A DNA stretch of 64,000 nt from Bryobacteraceae bacterium CoA2 C42 (lineage in GTDB: Bacteria; Acidobacteriota; Terriglobia; Bryobacterales; Bryobacteraceae), in assembly GCA_019931245.1 (NCBI GenBank), contig JAINDL010000030.1:47901-111900 (forward strand). Reading direction: 5' to 3'. This document shows, piece by piece, positions 48,668 through 58,214 of the stretch; within the stretch, counting starts at the first letter, position 1; every line of letters begins with the position of its first letter. The translations under genes and the position numbers were made by a program. The notes beneath the pieces are model-generated. The model was not told the origin of the DNA. It saw only the letters and a program-made list of their open reading frames with translations, and did not search any database.

Positions 48668-49329
48668 CGACCGCCGGCCCAGGCGATGGCCTGGCGGACG
48701 AGTTGGCGATAGTTGGGGTCGCGGTGGGCTTCCGGGCCGTGACCCATCTGAATGAAGACGACGCGGCTCCCGGCGAAGGGGCTGACCCAGACCAGGGGCC
48801 CGTCGGCGCTCTTTTCCGTAGTGGAGGCAAGCACCTGCACCTGATCCGAGATCCACATGCCTTTGTAGGTCTCGTCGAACAGGGAGAAGTCCTTGAGCCC
48901 GCGCGTGACGGGATGGTCGGCGACGACGCGCACCGGGATGGTGACGTCGTGCTGGAAAGTGGAGGTGGGGAGGTAGCGGCCGCCGGCGACGTTCTCGTAC
49001 CACCAGGGCCAGTCGACGTAGCCGCAAATGGCGTGATGGAGAATCACGATGCCTTTGCCGGCTTCGGCGAAGGTGCGGAGCCGGTCGCGCTGCGCGGGGG
49101 TCGAGGTGGTCATCATGTCATAGAGCACGAGGACGTCGACGCGTTTGAGCAGGTTGCCTTCAAAGGCGCGGGGATGGGGTTCGACAGCGACTTGGAGCCC
49201 GGGCATGCTCTCAAACATGGAGTAGAACGACGGGGCGTGGTCGTGGCCGCCGGTGACGATGCGGACGCGGAGCGGGGCTTCGGCCCAGAGGGCGGAGGCG
49301 AGCAGGAGCAGGAGGCCGGCGAGCTTCAT
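48664..49329 (-). CDS. ThuA-like (trehalose utilisation type) secreted protein
   Basis: 221 residues with signal peptide MKLAGLLLLLASALWAEA. The ThuA/glutamine amidotransferase-like fold shows in RIVTGGHDHAPSFYSMFE, VLVLYDMMTTS, GIVILHHAICGY and VFIQMGHGPEAHRDP. ThuA has been linked to trehalose and keto-sugar metabolism, but the family is broad. It starts 5 nt after the amidohydrolase stop and is likely co-transcribed with it. Confidence 0.88.
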   Translation of the reverse strand: MKLAGLLLLLASALWAEAPLRVRIVTGGHDHAPSFYSMFESMPGLQVAVEPHPRAFEGNLLKRVDVLVLYDMMTTSTPAQRDRLRTFAEAGKGIVILHHAICGYVDWPWWYENVAGGRYLPTSTFQHDVTIPVRVVADHPVTRGLKDFSLFDETYKGMWISDQVQVLASTTEKSADGPLVWVSPFAGSRVVFIQMGHGPEAHRDPNYRQLVRQAIAWAGGR

Positions 49330-49334
49330 GGTAC

Positions 49335-50600
49335 TTACTTCGGAACGATGATCTGGTCGACGCCTTCGCGGATGCCGTAGTGCGGCCCGAGGAGTTGGAA
49401 GTCGCGGCCCTGGCGGCCGTTGTAGTCCCAGGCGATGGCGCCGCCTTTGACGGTGACTTCGCAGAACAGGCGCTGCTTTGAACGGACGAGCCCGCCGTTG
49501 TTGTCGTAGTAGCCGAAGTCGCCGTCCATGAGCCGGAGGCCGGCGATGTCAGCTTCGGCGCCGACGGTGAGATGGCCGAGTTCGGGACGCCGGATGACCT
49601 CGGCGGGCGTCCAGGTGGAGGCGCGGATGACTTCGTGGAGGGGCATGCCGAGGGCCATGAGTTTGGACATGAGCGAGGGCATGTCCATGAAGGCGCCGTT
49701 CATGCTGCCGGTGTGGAGGTCGGAGGAGATGGTATCGGGATAGAAGCCGTCTTTGATGGCGGCGGCGGCGCTGCGGAGGACGAAGCTGCCGCCGCCGTGG
49801 CCGACGTCGAAGCGGACGCCGCGGGCGCGGGCGGCTTTGAGATAGGGATAGACCTTGCCCTTGTCGTCGGTCCACGGGACGGGGCCGCGATAGGCGTGGG
49901 TGGAGATGTCGCCGGGGCGGAGGTGTTCGCCGACGAGCTGATAGTAGGGCCGTTCGGGCAGGAAGTAGCCGAAGTCGACGATGACGGGCATATTGCCCTT
50001 TTTGCCGGCCTCGACGGCGGAGTCGACCGACTCCCAGTCGGGGCGGCGGTAGTGAGCGGATTTGACGCCGACGATGGCATCGGGGTACTTGGCTTTGAGT
50101 TTGACGATGGCGTCGGGGTTGAAGTCGTCCTGTTCGGTGAGGTCGCTGATCATGCCGTGGCCGGCGATGTTGATGAAGGCGAGCACGCGGGTGCGGGCGC
50201 GGTCGAGGACGGTGACCTTGAAGTGTTCGAAGTTGCGCCAGCCGGACGAGCCGGCGTCGACCATGGTGGTGACGCCGGTGCGGAAGCTGAGGACGTCGGG
50301 CGGGATGCTGTTGTCGCCGGCCCAGGAGCCGGGGTTGCCGGCCGAGTAGTAGACGTGGACGTGGAGATCGATGAGGCCGGGGGTGATGAGGAGACCGCGG
50401 ACGTCGAGGACGCGGCGGGCGCGGTTGGCGGGGATGGAGGGTTCGATGGCGGCGATTTTGCCGGCTTTGATGGCGATATCGCGAGGGGCGTCGAGGCGGC
50501 TTTTGGGGTCGATGACGCGGCCGCCCTGCAGGAGCAGGTCGAAGTCTTGGGCGAAGGCGGCGGTGGCCAGGAGCAGAGCGGGGCCCAGGAAACGAAGCAT
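49335..50600 (-). CDS. Amidohydrolase/deacetylase family metallohydrolase
   Basis: 421 residues with signal peptide MLRFLGPALLLATAAFA. Metal ligands are visible: HVHVY (after LITPGLIDL), the probable carboxylated lysine in VGVKSAHYRRP, the histidine in DVGHGGGSF and the aspartate in TISSDLHTGSMN. It resembles dihydroorotase/deacetylase-like members of the superfamily. It is periplasmic and precedes the ThuA-like gene. A perfect TATAAT is 7 nt before its ATG. Substrate unknown. Confidence 0.9.
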   Translation of the reverse strand: MLRFLGPALLLATAAFAQDFDLLLQGGRVIDPKSRLDAPRDIAIKAGKIAAIEPSIPANRARRVLDVRGLLITPGLIDLHVHVYYSAGNPGSWAGDNSIPPDVLSFRTGVTTMVDAGSSGWRNFEHFKVTVLDRARTRVLAFINIAGHGMISDLTEQDDFNPDAIVKLKAKYPDAIVGVKSAHYRRPDWESVDSAVEAGKKGNMPVIVDFGYFLPERPYYQLVGEHLRPGDISTHAYRGPVPWTDDKGKVYPYLKAARARGVRFDVGHGGGSFVLRSAAAAIKDGFYPDTISSDLHTGSMNGAFMDMPSLMSKLMALGMPLHEVIRASTWTPAEVIRRPELGHLTVGAEADIAGLRLMDGDFGYYDNNGGLVRSKQRLFCEVTVKGGAIAWDYNGRQGRDFQLLGPHYGIREGVDQIIVPK

Positions 50601-50606
50601 GGAAGA

Positions 50607-50612
50607 ATTATA
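50607..50612 (-). promoter_or_regulatory. Consensus -10 box (TATAAT) for the amidohydrolase gene
   Basis: A perfect TATAAT on the minus strand ends 7 nt before the ATG at 50600, inside the 21-bp gap after the response regulator gene. There is no room for a Shine-Dalgarno-bearing leader, so the transcript should be leaderless. Confidence 0.55.
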
Positions 50613-50621
50613 GCGCCGCGC

Positions 50622-51266
50622 CTAGACGAGCAGCTTTTTGCGTGCGGCGTAGAGCACCACCTCGGCGGCTGAGTGTAGACCGAGTTTCTGCATGAGGTTG
50701 GTGCGATGGGTTTCGACGGTGTGGAGTCTGAGTTGGAGTTGGGCGGCGATCTCCTTACTGGTTTTGGCGTTGGCGAGGAGTTGCAGCACCTCCTTTTCGC
50801 GTTCGGTGAGCGCATCGTAGGAGTCGCGGAGGCCGTCGGTTTGGATCTTGCGGACGTAGCTGGCAACGAGGGCTTCGTTGAGTACGGGGGCAAAAAATGG
50901 CTTGCCGGCGGCGACGGCGCGGACGGCGGCGATGAGGTCCGGTTCGGCGGAATCTTTGAGCAGGTAGCCTTTGGCGCCGGCCGAGATGGCGCGTAGCAGG
51001 TACTCTTCGTCGGAGTACCTGCTGAGCATGAGGATGGCGGTGTGGGGGCAGGAGCGGGTGATGAGCGCGGCTGGCTGCAGACCATTGCGTTTGGGCATGG
51101 CGACATCGAGGATGACCACGGCGGGCGCGAGGGTTTCGGTCATGGCCATGGCCTGTTCGCCGTCGCAGGCTTCGCCGACGATTTCGAGGCCGGGATCTTC
51201 GCTGAGAACGAGGCGGAGGCCTTTGCGGACAACGCCATGGTCGTCGGCCACGAGGACGCGAATCAT
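50622..51266 (-). CDS. NarL/FixJ-type response regulator
   Basis: 214 residues. The receiver domain has Asp8, Asp9, the phosphorylation site Asp54 (VVILDVAMP) and the conserved lysine in GYLLKDS. The LuxR-type helix-turn-helix follows (LTEREKEVLQLLA, TSKEIAAQLQLRLHTVETHR). The start overlaps the end of the histidine kinase gene by 4 bp (ATGA), so it would be translated from the kinase transcript. It is intact although its kinase is frameshifted and the neighbouring efflux operon is broken. Confidence 0.95.
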   Translation of the reverse strand: MIRVLVADDHGVVRKGLRLVLSEDPGLEIVGEACDGEQAMAMTETLAPAVVILDVAMPKRNGLQPAALITRSCPHTAILMLSRYSDEEYLLRAISAGAKGYLLKDSAEPDLIAAVRAVAAGKPFFAPVLNEALVASYVRKIQTDGLRDSYDALTEREKEVLQLLANAKTSKEIAAQLQLRLHTVETHRTNLMQKLGLHSAAEVVLYAARKKLLV

Positions 51267-52578
51267 AGGGCGGTCACCGGCTGGGCAAGGGGGATTTCCG
51301 CGCGGAGCCGGGTGCCGGCGCCGGGGACGGACTCGACGACGAGGCGGCCGCCGAGTTCGCGGACGCGCTCTTCCATGCCGATGAGGCCGAGACCGCGGTG
51401 GCGGGAGACGTCAAAGCCGGCGCCGTTGTCTTCGACGGTGAGGGCGAGGCGGGAGGGGGAGGCGGTGAGTTGCACGCGGACTTGGCGTGCCCGGGCATGG
51501 CGGGCGCAGTTGGTGAGCGCCTCCTGCAACAGCCGATAGACGCAGGTGCGATGGGCCTCCGGAAGGTCGGCGGTGGGACCGGTGATATCGAGTTGGGCGC
51601 GGCTGCTGCCGCGGCGGTTGAAGTCGCCTACCTGGGCCTCGAGGGCCGGGGCGAGGCCAAGATCATCAAGCAGGGACGGGCGCAGTCCCACGGCGAGGTT
51701 GCAAACCATGCGCATGGTCTGTTCGGTGAGTTCCTTGGCCTCCTGGTGGTGGGGGCGGAACTGGTCAGGGTCGGCGCGGAAGCGTTCGAGGGCGCCGAGT
51801 TCCAGACGGAGCCCGGTGAGCATCTGGCCGACCTCGTCGTGGAGCTCCCGGGAGAGGTGGCGGCGTTCGTCCTCCTGGGCGCGGATGACGCGGGCGGAGA
51901 GTTCCCGGAGTTGCTGTTCGGATTGGATCCGGGCGGCTTCGAGGTGACGGATGCGCCAGACGGCGCCCACGGTGATGAGGCCGCCGATGGCGAGAGCGAG
52001 GGCAATCAAAGTTCGGCTTTCGTCGCGAAAGGCTTGTTGTTCACGGTCGAGGGATTGCACCTGGCGTTCGTAGGCGGCGGCGCTGAGGCTGGCGACCTCG
52101 CGGGAGATGGCGAGGAGGTCATCGCGGCGTGGACGCGGCTGCGTGCGGAGAAAGTAAGTGCCTCGGAGGTGTTTATCCGCGGGGGGCCAGGAGAAGACGG
52201 GGCGGCCGAGGCGTAGTGGAGGTTGAGGTACTGGTCGAGCCGTTCGAGCGGACCGGCCCCATCGCCAGGCATGGATTTGCGGAGACCCAGGAGCAGGCGA
52301 TTGATCTCCCGGCGATTGGTGGTGAACTGTTGTTCGTAGCGGGGGCCCGAGGTGGGTGCGGAGTCGAGCACGTGGTCGCGCAGGACGATGGAGGAGTAAG
52401 GAATCCGCTCGTTCATGGCTTGTATGGCCTGCTGGCGGACGGCGAGGCGCTCCTGCAGGCGGGCGGTTTCGGCAAAGAGGCGCTGCATGCCCTGGAGCAT
52501 GATCCAGCCGGGCCAGGCGATGAGGCCGAGCAGGCAGCCGAGGCCGAACAGGACGACCGGCCAAGTGCGATTTCTCAC
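51263..52578 (-). pseudogene. NarL-type sensor histidine kinase with one frameshift
   Basis: Frame 1 (from GTG 52578) gives a membrane helix (WPVVLFGLGCLLGLIAWPGW) and the start of a periplasmic helical domain up to LDQYLNLHYASAA; frame 2 continues with PVFSWPPADKHLRGTYFL, a second helix (LIALALAIGGLITVGAVW), the dimerisation box with the phospho-histidine (SRELHDEVGQMLTGL) and the HATPase domain (ALTVEDNGAGFD). The frames join at a run of four C on the minus strand (52203-52200), where one missing C explains the shift. TAGACT at 52586-52591 lies 8 nt before the GTG. A sequencing error in the run cannot be excluded. Confidence 0.85.
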
Positions 52579-52659
52579 ACCCTACAGTCTAGACGCCGGA
52601 AAAGATACGGGATGGAGGGGAGTCCGTTGGCCGGCCCGGGCGGAAAGAATGGAAGGTTC

Positions 52660-53806
52660 ATGCGAAGTGTTCGTGCCGTATTGGTGTTGTTGGGAGCGGG
52701 CTGCGGGACGCGTCAGGGTTCGCCGGCCGTGGCGGGGCCGGCGCCGCCGGTGGCCGTGAGCGTGGCGCCGGTGCTGCGGGAGGACCTGGCGCGGGAGTGG
52801 GAGATGGCCGCCGAGTTCCGGCCCTGGCAGGAGATCGATGTCAACTCCCGGATTGCAGGCTACGTGAACACGATGCCGGTGGAGATCGGCGATGTGCTGC
52901 GGCCGGGGCAGCTGATTGCGCAGTTGGAGGTGCCGGAGTTGCAGCAGGAGTTGGCGCAGGCGCAGGCGGTGCGGAAGCGGAGCGAGTTGGAGGTGGTGCG
53001 GGCGGAGAGCGAGGTGACGCGGGCGGAGAGCGACGCTGCGGATCCGCCAGCTGTCCTACGACCGGCTGGCGGCGGTGGCCAAGCAGAGACCGAACCTGAT
53101 TGCGCGGCAGGAGATTGATGACGTGGCAGCGCGTCTGCAGGAGGCGGCGGTGCAGGAGCAGGTGAGGGTAAGCGAGGCGGCCGGGCTGCGGGGGCTGGCG
53201 CTGACGCAATACACCAAGGTGACAGCTCCGTTTGCCGGGGTGGTGACGCAGCGCTACGAGTCGCCCGGGGCAATGGTGCAGGGCGGGAGCAAGCCGTTGA
53301 TCCGGCTGTCGCGGGTGGACCGGCTGCGACTGGTGCTGCCGGTGCCGGAGTCGATTGTTTCGCGGGTGAAGGTGGGGGCGCCGGTGGAGGTGCGGGTGGA
53401 CGCGGTTGCGAGCGTGGTGCAGGGACGGGTGATGCGCTCTGCGGGGATGCTCAACCGGAATACCCGCAGCATGGAGACCGAGGTGGACGTGCCGAACCCG
53501 GGCTATGTGCTTAAGCCGGGCACGTATGCCGTCGCGACCATTACGCTCGAAGCCCATGCGGGTGCGCTGGCGATTCCGATTCAAGCAATTCGCGCGGCGG
53601 GGACGAACGTGAGCGAGGCGCGGCAGCAGTTGGCGATTGTGAACACCAGCAACCAGATTGAGATGCGGGAGGTGCGGCTGGGTCTGGAGACGCCGGAGTG
53701 GGTGGAGTTGGTCTCCGGGTTGAACGAAGGGGATCGCGTGGTGATCGGCAACCGCGGGGATTTGAAAGCGGGCCAGACGGTAGAGCCCCGCCCGCTGGCG
53801 AAATAG
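52660..53806 (+). pseudogene. RND efflux periplasmic adaptor (MFP) lipoprotein, frameshifted
   Basis: The first part starts at an ATG after GGAAGG and has a lipobox (LLGAGC, Cys15) and the adaptor beginning (EIDVNSRIAGYVNTMPVEIG, VLRPGQLIAQLEVPELQ). The frame changes at about 53032-53040; the true continuation (LSYDRLAAVAKQRPNLIARQ) and the lipoyl/barrel parts (YTKVTAPFAGVVTQRYESPG, RLRLVLPVPES, NEGDRVVIGN) are read in another frame to 53806. Without the shift this is a normal-length membrane fusion protein. It is divergent from the histidine kinase and 9 nt before the pump gene. Confidence 0.85.
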
Positions 53807-53815
53807 GAACAACGC

Positions 53816-56800
53816 ATGGCGAGCTTTGCAATCCGCAACCCGTACCTGATTCTTGTGCTGTGTCTGATCTGCGCCCTGGTGGGCGGGGCGAGCGTGGTGC
53901 GCATGCCGGTGGATCTGTTTCCGCCGAGTCATATCCCGGTGGTCGTCGTGGCGACCTTCTATTCCGGGATGCCGCCCGAGCAGATTGAATCGAACATCAC
54001 GGGGCGCTTTGAGCGCTTCTTTACGCTGGCGTCGAGCGTGGACCATGTGCAGTCCCGGTCGCTGGCCGGGGTGTCGTTGATCCCGGGGTGTCGTTGATCC
54101 CGGGGTGTCGTTGATCAAGGTGTAGCTCCAGCCGGGTACGAACCCGGATGCGGCGGCGTCGAACATTTCGAATCTGGCGATGGCGAATCTGCGGCGGCTG
54201 CCGCCGGGAACTCTGCCGCCGATTGTGTTGAAGTTCGATGCCTCGTCGCTGCCGGTGTGTCTGATTGCGCTCAAGAGCGCCGGCGGGGTGACCGAGACGC
54301 AACTGCGGGATGTTGGGCCGTACACGATCCGAACGCAGTTGGCGAACGTGCCCGGCGCCTCGCTGCCCATGCCGTTTGGCGGCAAGTACCGGCAGGTGAT
54401 GATCTACGCGGATCCGTTGAAGCTGGAGGCGCACCAACTGAGCCCGATGGATGTGGTGCGGGCGGTCAACGAGGCGAATCTGATTCTGCCGGCGGGCGAG
54501 GTGCGGGTGGGGCCGATGAACTATCCGCTCTACACAAACGCACAGGTGGACGCGATGAGCGAGATCGACGGGATTCCATTGAAGACCGGGCGGGACCAGG
54601 CGACGGTGACGGTGGGCGACATCGGCCAGGCCAAGGACGCCGAGCAGATTCAAGTCAACGTGGTGCGGGTGGATGGGCAGCGAAGCGTCTATCTGCCGGT
54701 GCTCAAGCAGAGCGGCGATTCGAACACAATTGCGGTGGCGGACAACACGCGGTCGGCGCTGCCCAAGCGGACCGATGTGCCGGCGGGCGTGCGATCGTCG
54801 GTGTGTTCGACCAGTCGGTGTTCGTTAAGCAGGCGATAGAAAATCTCCTGCACGAGGGCGGGCTGGGGCTGTTCCTGACCTCGCTGATGATTCTGATCTT
54901 TCTCGGTAACCTGCGGGCGGCGGTGGCGGTGATGCTCTCGATACCGCTGTCGGCGCTGGCTACTTTTCTTGTGCTGGGCGCCTTTGGCAGCACGGTGAAC
55001 ACGATGATTCTGGGGGGCCTGGCGCTGGCGTTTTCGCGGTTGATCGACAACTCGGTGGTGGTGCTTGAAAACATCTACCGCTACCTCGAAATGGGCAAAA
55101 GCCCGCAGGAGGCGGCCGAGATGGGGGGCAACGAGGTGGCGTTGCCGGTGCCGGCTTCGACGCTGACGACGGCGATCGTGTTCTTCCCGGTGGTCTTTCT
55201 ATACGGGGTGAGCCGGTAGCTGTTTACGGCGCTGGCGCTGACGGTGGTGCCGCTGTTTGGCGCCAGCTATCTGCGCGCGCCGGCGCATGGCCACGGCGGG
55301 CGGAGCGGCTGGGCCGGGCGTTTTCTCGATTGGTTTGACGGGCGCTTTGCGGCGCTGCTGCGCGGCTACGGGGCGCGGTGGCCGGGACGGCGCTGCGGCG
55401 GCCGGCGATGTGGCTCGTGGTGCTGCTCGTGGGCTGCGCGGCGACCGGGGCGCTGGCGCCGCGGCTGGGTGTGAGCTTCTTTCCGCGCACCGATCCGGGG
55501 CAGTTTGTCACTTCGCTGAAGACGCCGGCGGGGTCGAATCTGGCGGCGACCGAGCGGGAGACTGAGCGGATTGAGAACGTCATCCGGGGAGAGGTGGCGC
55601 CGGAGGAGCTCGATATTCTGGCGTCGAACCTGGGTAACGTGCCGGACTTTGCGGCGATGTACTCACCGAACGCGGGTCAGAATGAGGGCTTTGTGCAGGT
55701 GAGTCTGCGCCCAGGCCACCGGACGAGCAGTTTTGAGTATATGCGCCGCGTCCGCGCGCGGCTGCGGAGGGAACTGCCCCACATCGCCATCTACTTTCAG
55801 GCCGGGGGCCTGGTCGATTCAATTGTCAACATGGGGCTGCCGGCGCCGATCGACGAGCAGATTTCGGGTTCGAATCGGCGACTCGATTTCGCCATCGCCA
55901 ACCGGTTGGCGGGGCAGATCCGGCAGCTTCCCGGGGTGAGCGATGCCTTCATTCCGCAAGACATTGACGCGCCGGCGCTGCGCCTGGATTTTGACCGGCA
56001 GCGGGTGGCGCAGCTCGGCCTGACGCAGCGCGAGGCGGTGCAGAATGTGATCACCGCGCTGACCTCCTCGCAGATGATCGCCCCCAGCTTCTGAACCGAC
56101 CGGCGGAGCGGCCTCGATTACCTGCTGACGGTGCAGTACCCCGCGGACCGCATCCGGTCGCTCTATGACCTGCGCTCGATTCCGCTGCACGGAACCGAGT
56201 CGAACGATCCGGCGCGGCTCGATGCGATTATGCAGATGCGGACGGTGGAGGCACCCACCGAGATCGACCGGTATCAACTACGGCGGGTGGTGGATGTTTA
56301 CGTGAACCTGGACAACGAAGATCTGGGCCGGGTGGCGCAGGGGATGCGGCAAAGCTTCACGAGTTTTGGGGGTGGGTTGGTGCTGGCGGTGGCGCTGCTG
56401 TACCTGGTGCTGGTGGCCCAGTTCCGGTCGTTTCTGGACCCGCTGCTGATTCTGCTGGCGGTGCCGCCGGGGCTGGGCGGGGTGGTGGTGCTGCTGTACG
56501 CGGCGGATACGACCTTGAGCGTGATGTCGCTGATGGGCGTGGTGATGAGGGTGGGCCTTGTGGTTTCGAACTCGATTCTGCTGGTGGACTTCGCGCATAA
56601 GCTGCGGGGTGAGGGGTATGAGACTGCCGAAGCGATGGCCGCGGCGGCGCGGCCCCGGCTGCGTCCGATTCTGATGACTTCGCTCGCCACGGTGCTGGGT
56701 CTGGCGCCGATCGCGGCGAAGATGGGAGCCGGTACGGAGAGTTATGCACCGCCGGCGCAGGCGATCATCGGCGGACTGCTGGCGTCGCTGGTGGTGACGT

Positions 56801-56862
56801 TGTTCCTGGTGCCGGCGGCCTACCTGCTGGCTTACCGGGTGAAGACGAAGGAGGGGCAATGA
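53816..56862 (+). pseudogene. RND family efflux pump, multiply disrupted
   Basis: Homology-like pieces of a complete AcrB/HAE-type permease can be followed across three frames. Lesions seen: a 17-bp sequence repeated three times (54071-54116), shifting the frame by +34 bp; TAG at 54122 where a Tyr is expected (K-V-stop-LQPGTNPD); a frameshift near 54803; TAG at 55217 (YGVSR-stop-LFTALAL), beside a probable in-frame loss of about 15 residues; a frameshift near 55375; TGA at 56092 (SF-stop-TDRRSGLDYLL). Conserved parts remain, for example FSRLIDNSVVVLENIYRYLE in TM4 and GLVVSNSILLVDFAH. It cannot encode a working pump. Confidence 0.92.
54071..54116 (+). repeat. 17-bp tandem triplication inside the broken pump gene
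   Basis: GTGTCGTTGATCCCGGG is present at 54071-54087 and 54088-54104, and its first 12 bases again at 54105-54116. The original frame needs a single copy (GVSLIK). The two extra units add 34 bp and shift the frame; replication slippage is the simple explanation. Confidence 0.9.
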
Positions 56863-58026
56863 CGCGGCTGTGGATGCTGTGGTTGACCATTTCGGCCTGC
56901 TTCGGACAGCCGGCGGTGCTGACGCTGGCCGAGGCCGAGGCGGAGGCGCTGCGGCGCCATCCGGGAGTGGCGGCCGCGGAGTTGACGGCCGCGGCGCAGG
57001 CCCAGACACCGCGGCAGGTGCGCAGTGCGCTGGCGCCGCAGATTGGCGGGGCGGCCAGCGGGACCGGCGCCACGGACCGCGCCCGGATTGCGGCGGGCCA
57101 ACTGCAGAATCCGATCATCTTCAGCCGGCTGGGTATGGGCGGCAACTTCAACCGGCTGCTCTTCGACGGCGGCCGGACGAAGCTGCCGGCGCAGGGCGCC
57201 GGGGCGCGGGCCCGGAGCGAGAAGGAAAACGCCAACACGATGCGTGCGCGTGGCCGAGCAGACGGTGGCGGCGCGGGAACTGGTGCTTGAGCAGGTGACC
57301 GTGATGACGAACGCGAATCTCAAGTCGGGACTCGATTTGAGCTTTGCGCCGGTGCCCGTATCCGAGGCCAAGCTGCTGCTGGCGCAGGCGGAGAACGAGG
57401 TGCAGGGAGCGGCGGCTGACCTGGCCGCGGCCATGGGGATTCGCGAACCGGCGGCGGTGAGGGAGTTGCTACCCGAGGCGCTGCGGCAGCGGCCCGAACT
57501 GGCGGCGCGGCGGCTGGAGCGGGAGGCCGCACAGCGGCTGTTGGCCGCCGAGGGGAGGTTGACCCAGCCAACGGTGACCGCGGTTGGGGCGGCGGGGGTG
57601 ACGCCGCTGCATGTGGCGGGGATTGAGCATAGCTGCTATGCGGCGGCCGGAGTGGTGGTGAATCTGAATTTCTTGAACGGCGGGATGTTTTCGGCGCGGC
57701 GCCGGGAGGCGGAGCTGCGGGCGAGGGCGGCAGAGCAGCGGGTGCAGGAGTTGGAGAACCGGGTGGCGCGGGATGTGACCGTGGCGTGGTTGAACGTTCG
57801 CACGGCGGCGGAGCGGAGGGAACTGACCGAACAAGTGTGGGCGCGGAGCGTGCAGGCATTTGAGCTCGCGCAGGCGTGCTATGAACTGGGATTGAGTTCG
57901 ATTGTGGAGGTGAGTCAGGCGCAGTTGGCCCGCACGGCGGCGGCGCTGCAGCAGGCGGCGGCGCGTTACGATTACTTGGCGCAGCGGGCGGCGCTGGCGT
58001 TCCATCGGGGGCCAGAATTCAAATAA
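56859..58026 (+). pseudogene. TolC-type outer-membrane efflux factor, frameshifted with deletion
   Basis: Starts with ATGA overlap at the pump's stop. The first frame gives a signal peptide (MTRLWMLWLTISACFG) and the N-terminal half to SEKENANTMRAR; a second frame gives the rest (VAEQTVAARELVLEQVTVMT, VPVSEAKLLLAQAENEVQGA, YELGLSSIVEVSQAQ) to a TAA at 58024. At about 57245 the frame changes, and the usual helix of about 20-25 residues between those two segments is missing, so a small deletion is likely. It completes the broken adaptor-pump-TolC operon. Confidence 0.82.
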
Positions 58027-58214
58027 AAAAGCCGATATTAATCAATATTAATACACATAAAACAATTGTCTATGGTATTCTACCAATCGACACACAGTAG
58101 CTATCGCCATGGGTCCAGCACACTCCCCCGGTGCGTCCCGGCAACTGATTAGTTTGCCGATTCGTGTAGATTCTTGTTCGGAATCCCTAGCGCAGCGTAT
58201 TTGCGGAGATTTCT
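58027..58214. other. AT-rich intergenic island, 188 bp
   Basis: The first 85 bp are strongly AT-rich in an otherwise GC-rich window and contain ATATTAAT twice (58035-58042, 58045-58052). There is no hairpin terminator after the TolC remnant. Near the 3' end TTGTTC (58174-58179), 17 nt and GTATTT (58197-58202) form a weak candidate promoter for the gene at 58215. I see no gene. Confidence 0.6.

Noticed and set aside
50622..51266. Treating the response regulator as part of the pseudogene cluster
   Set aside because: Its receiver and DNA-binding domains are complete and all key residues are present.
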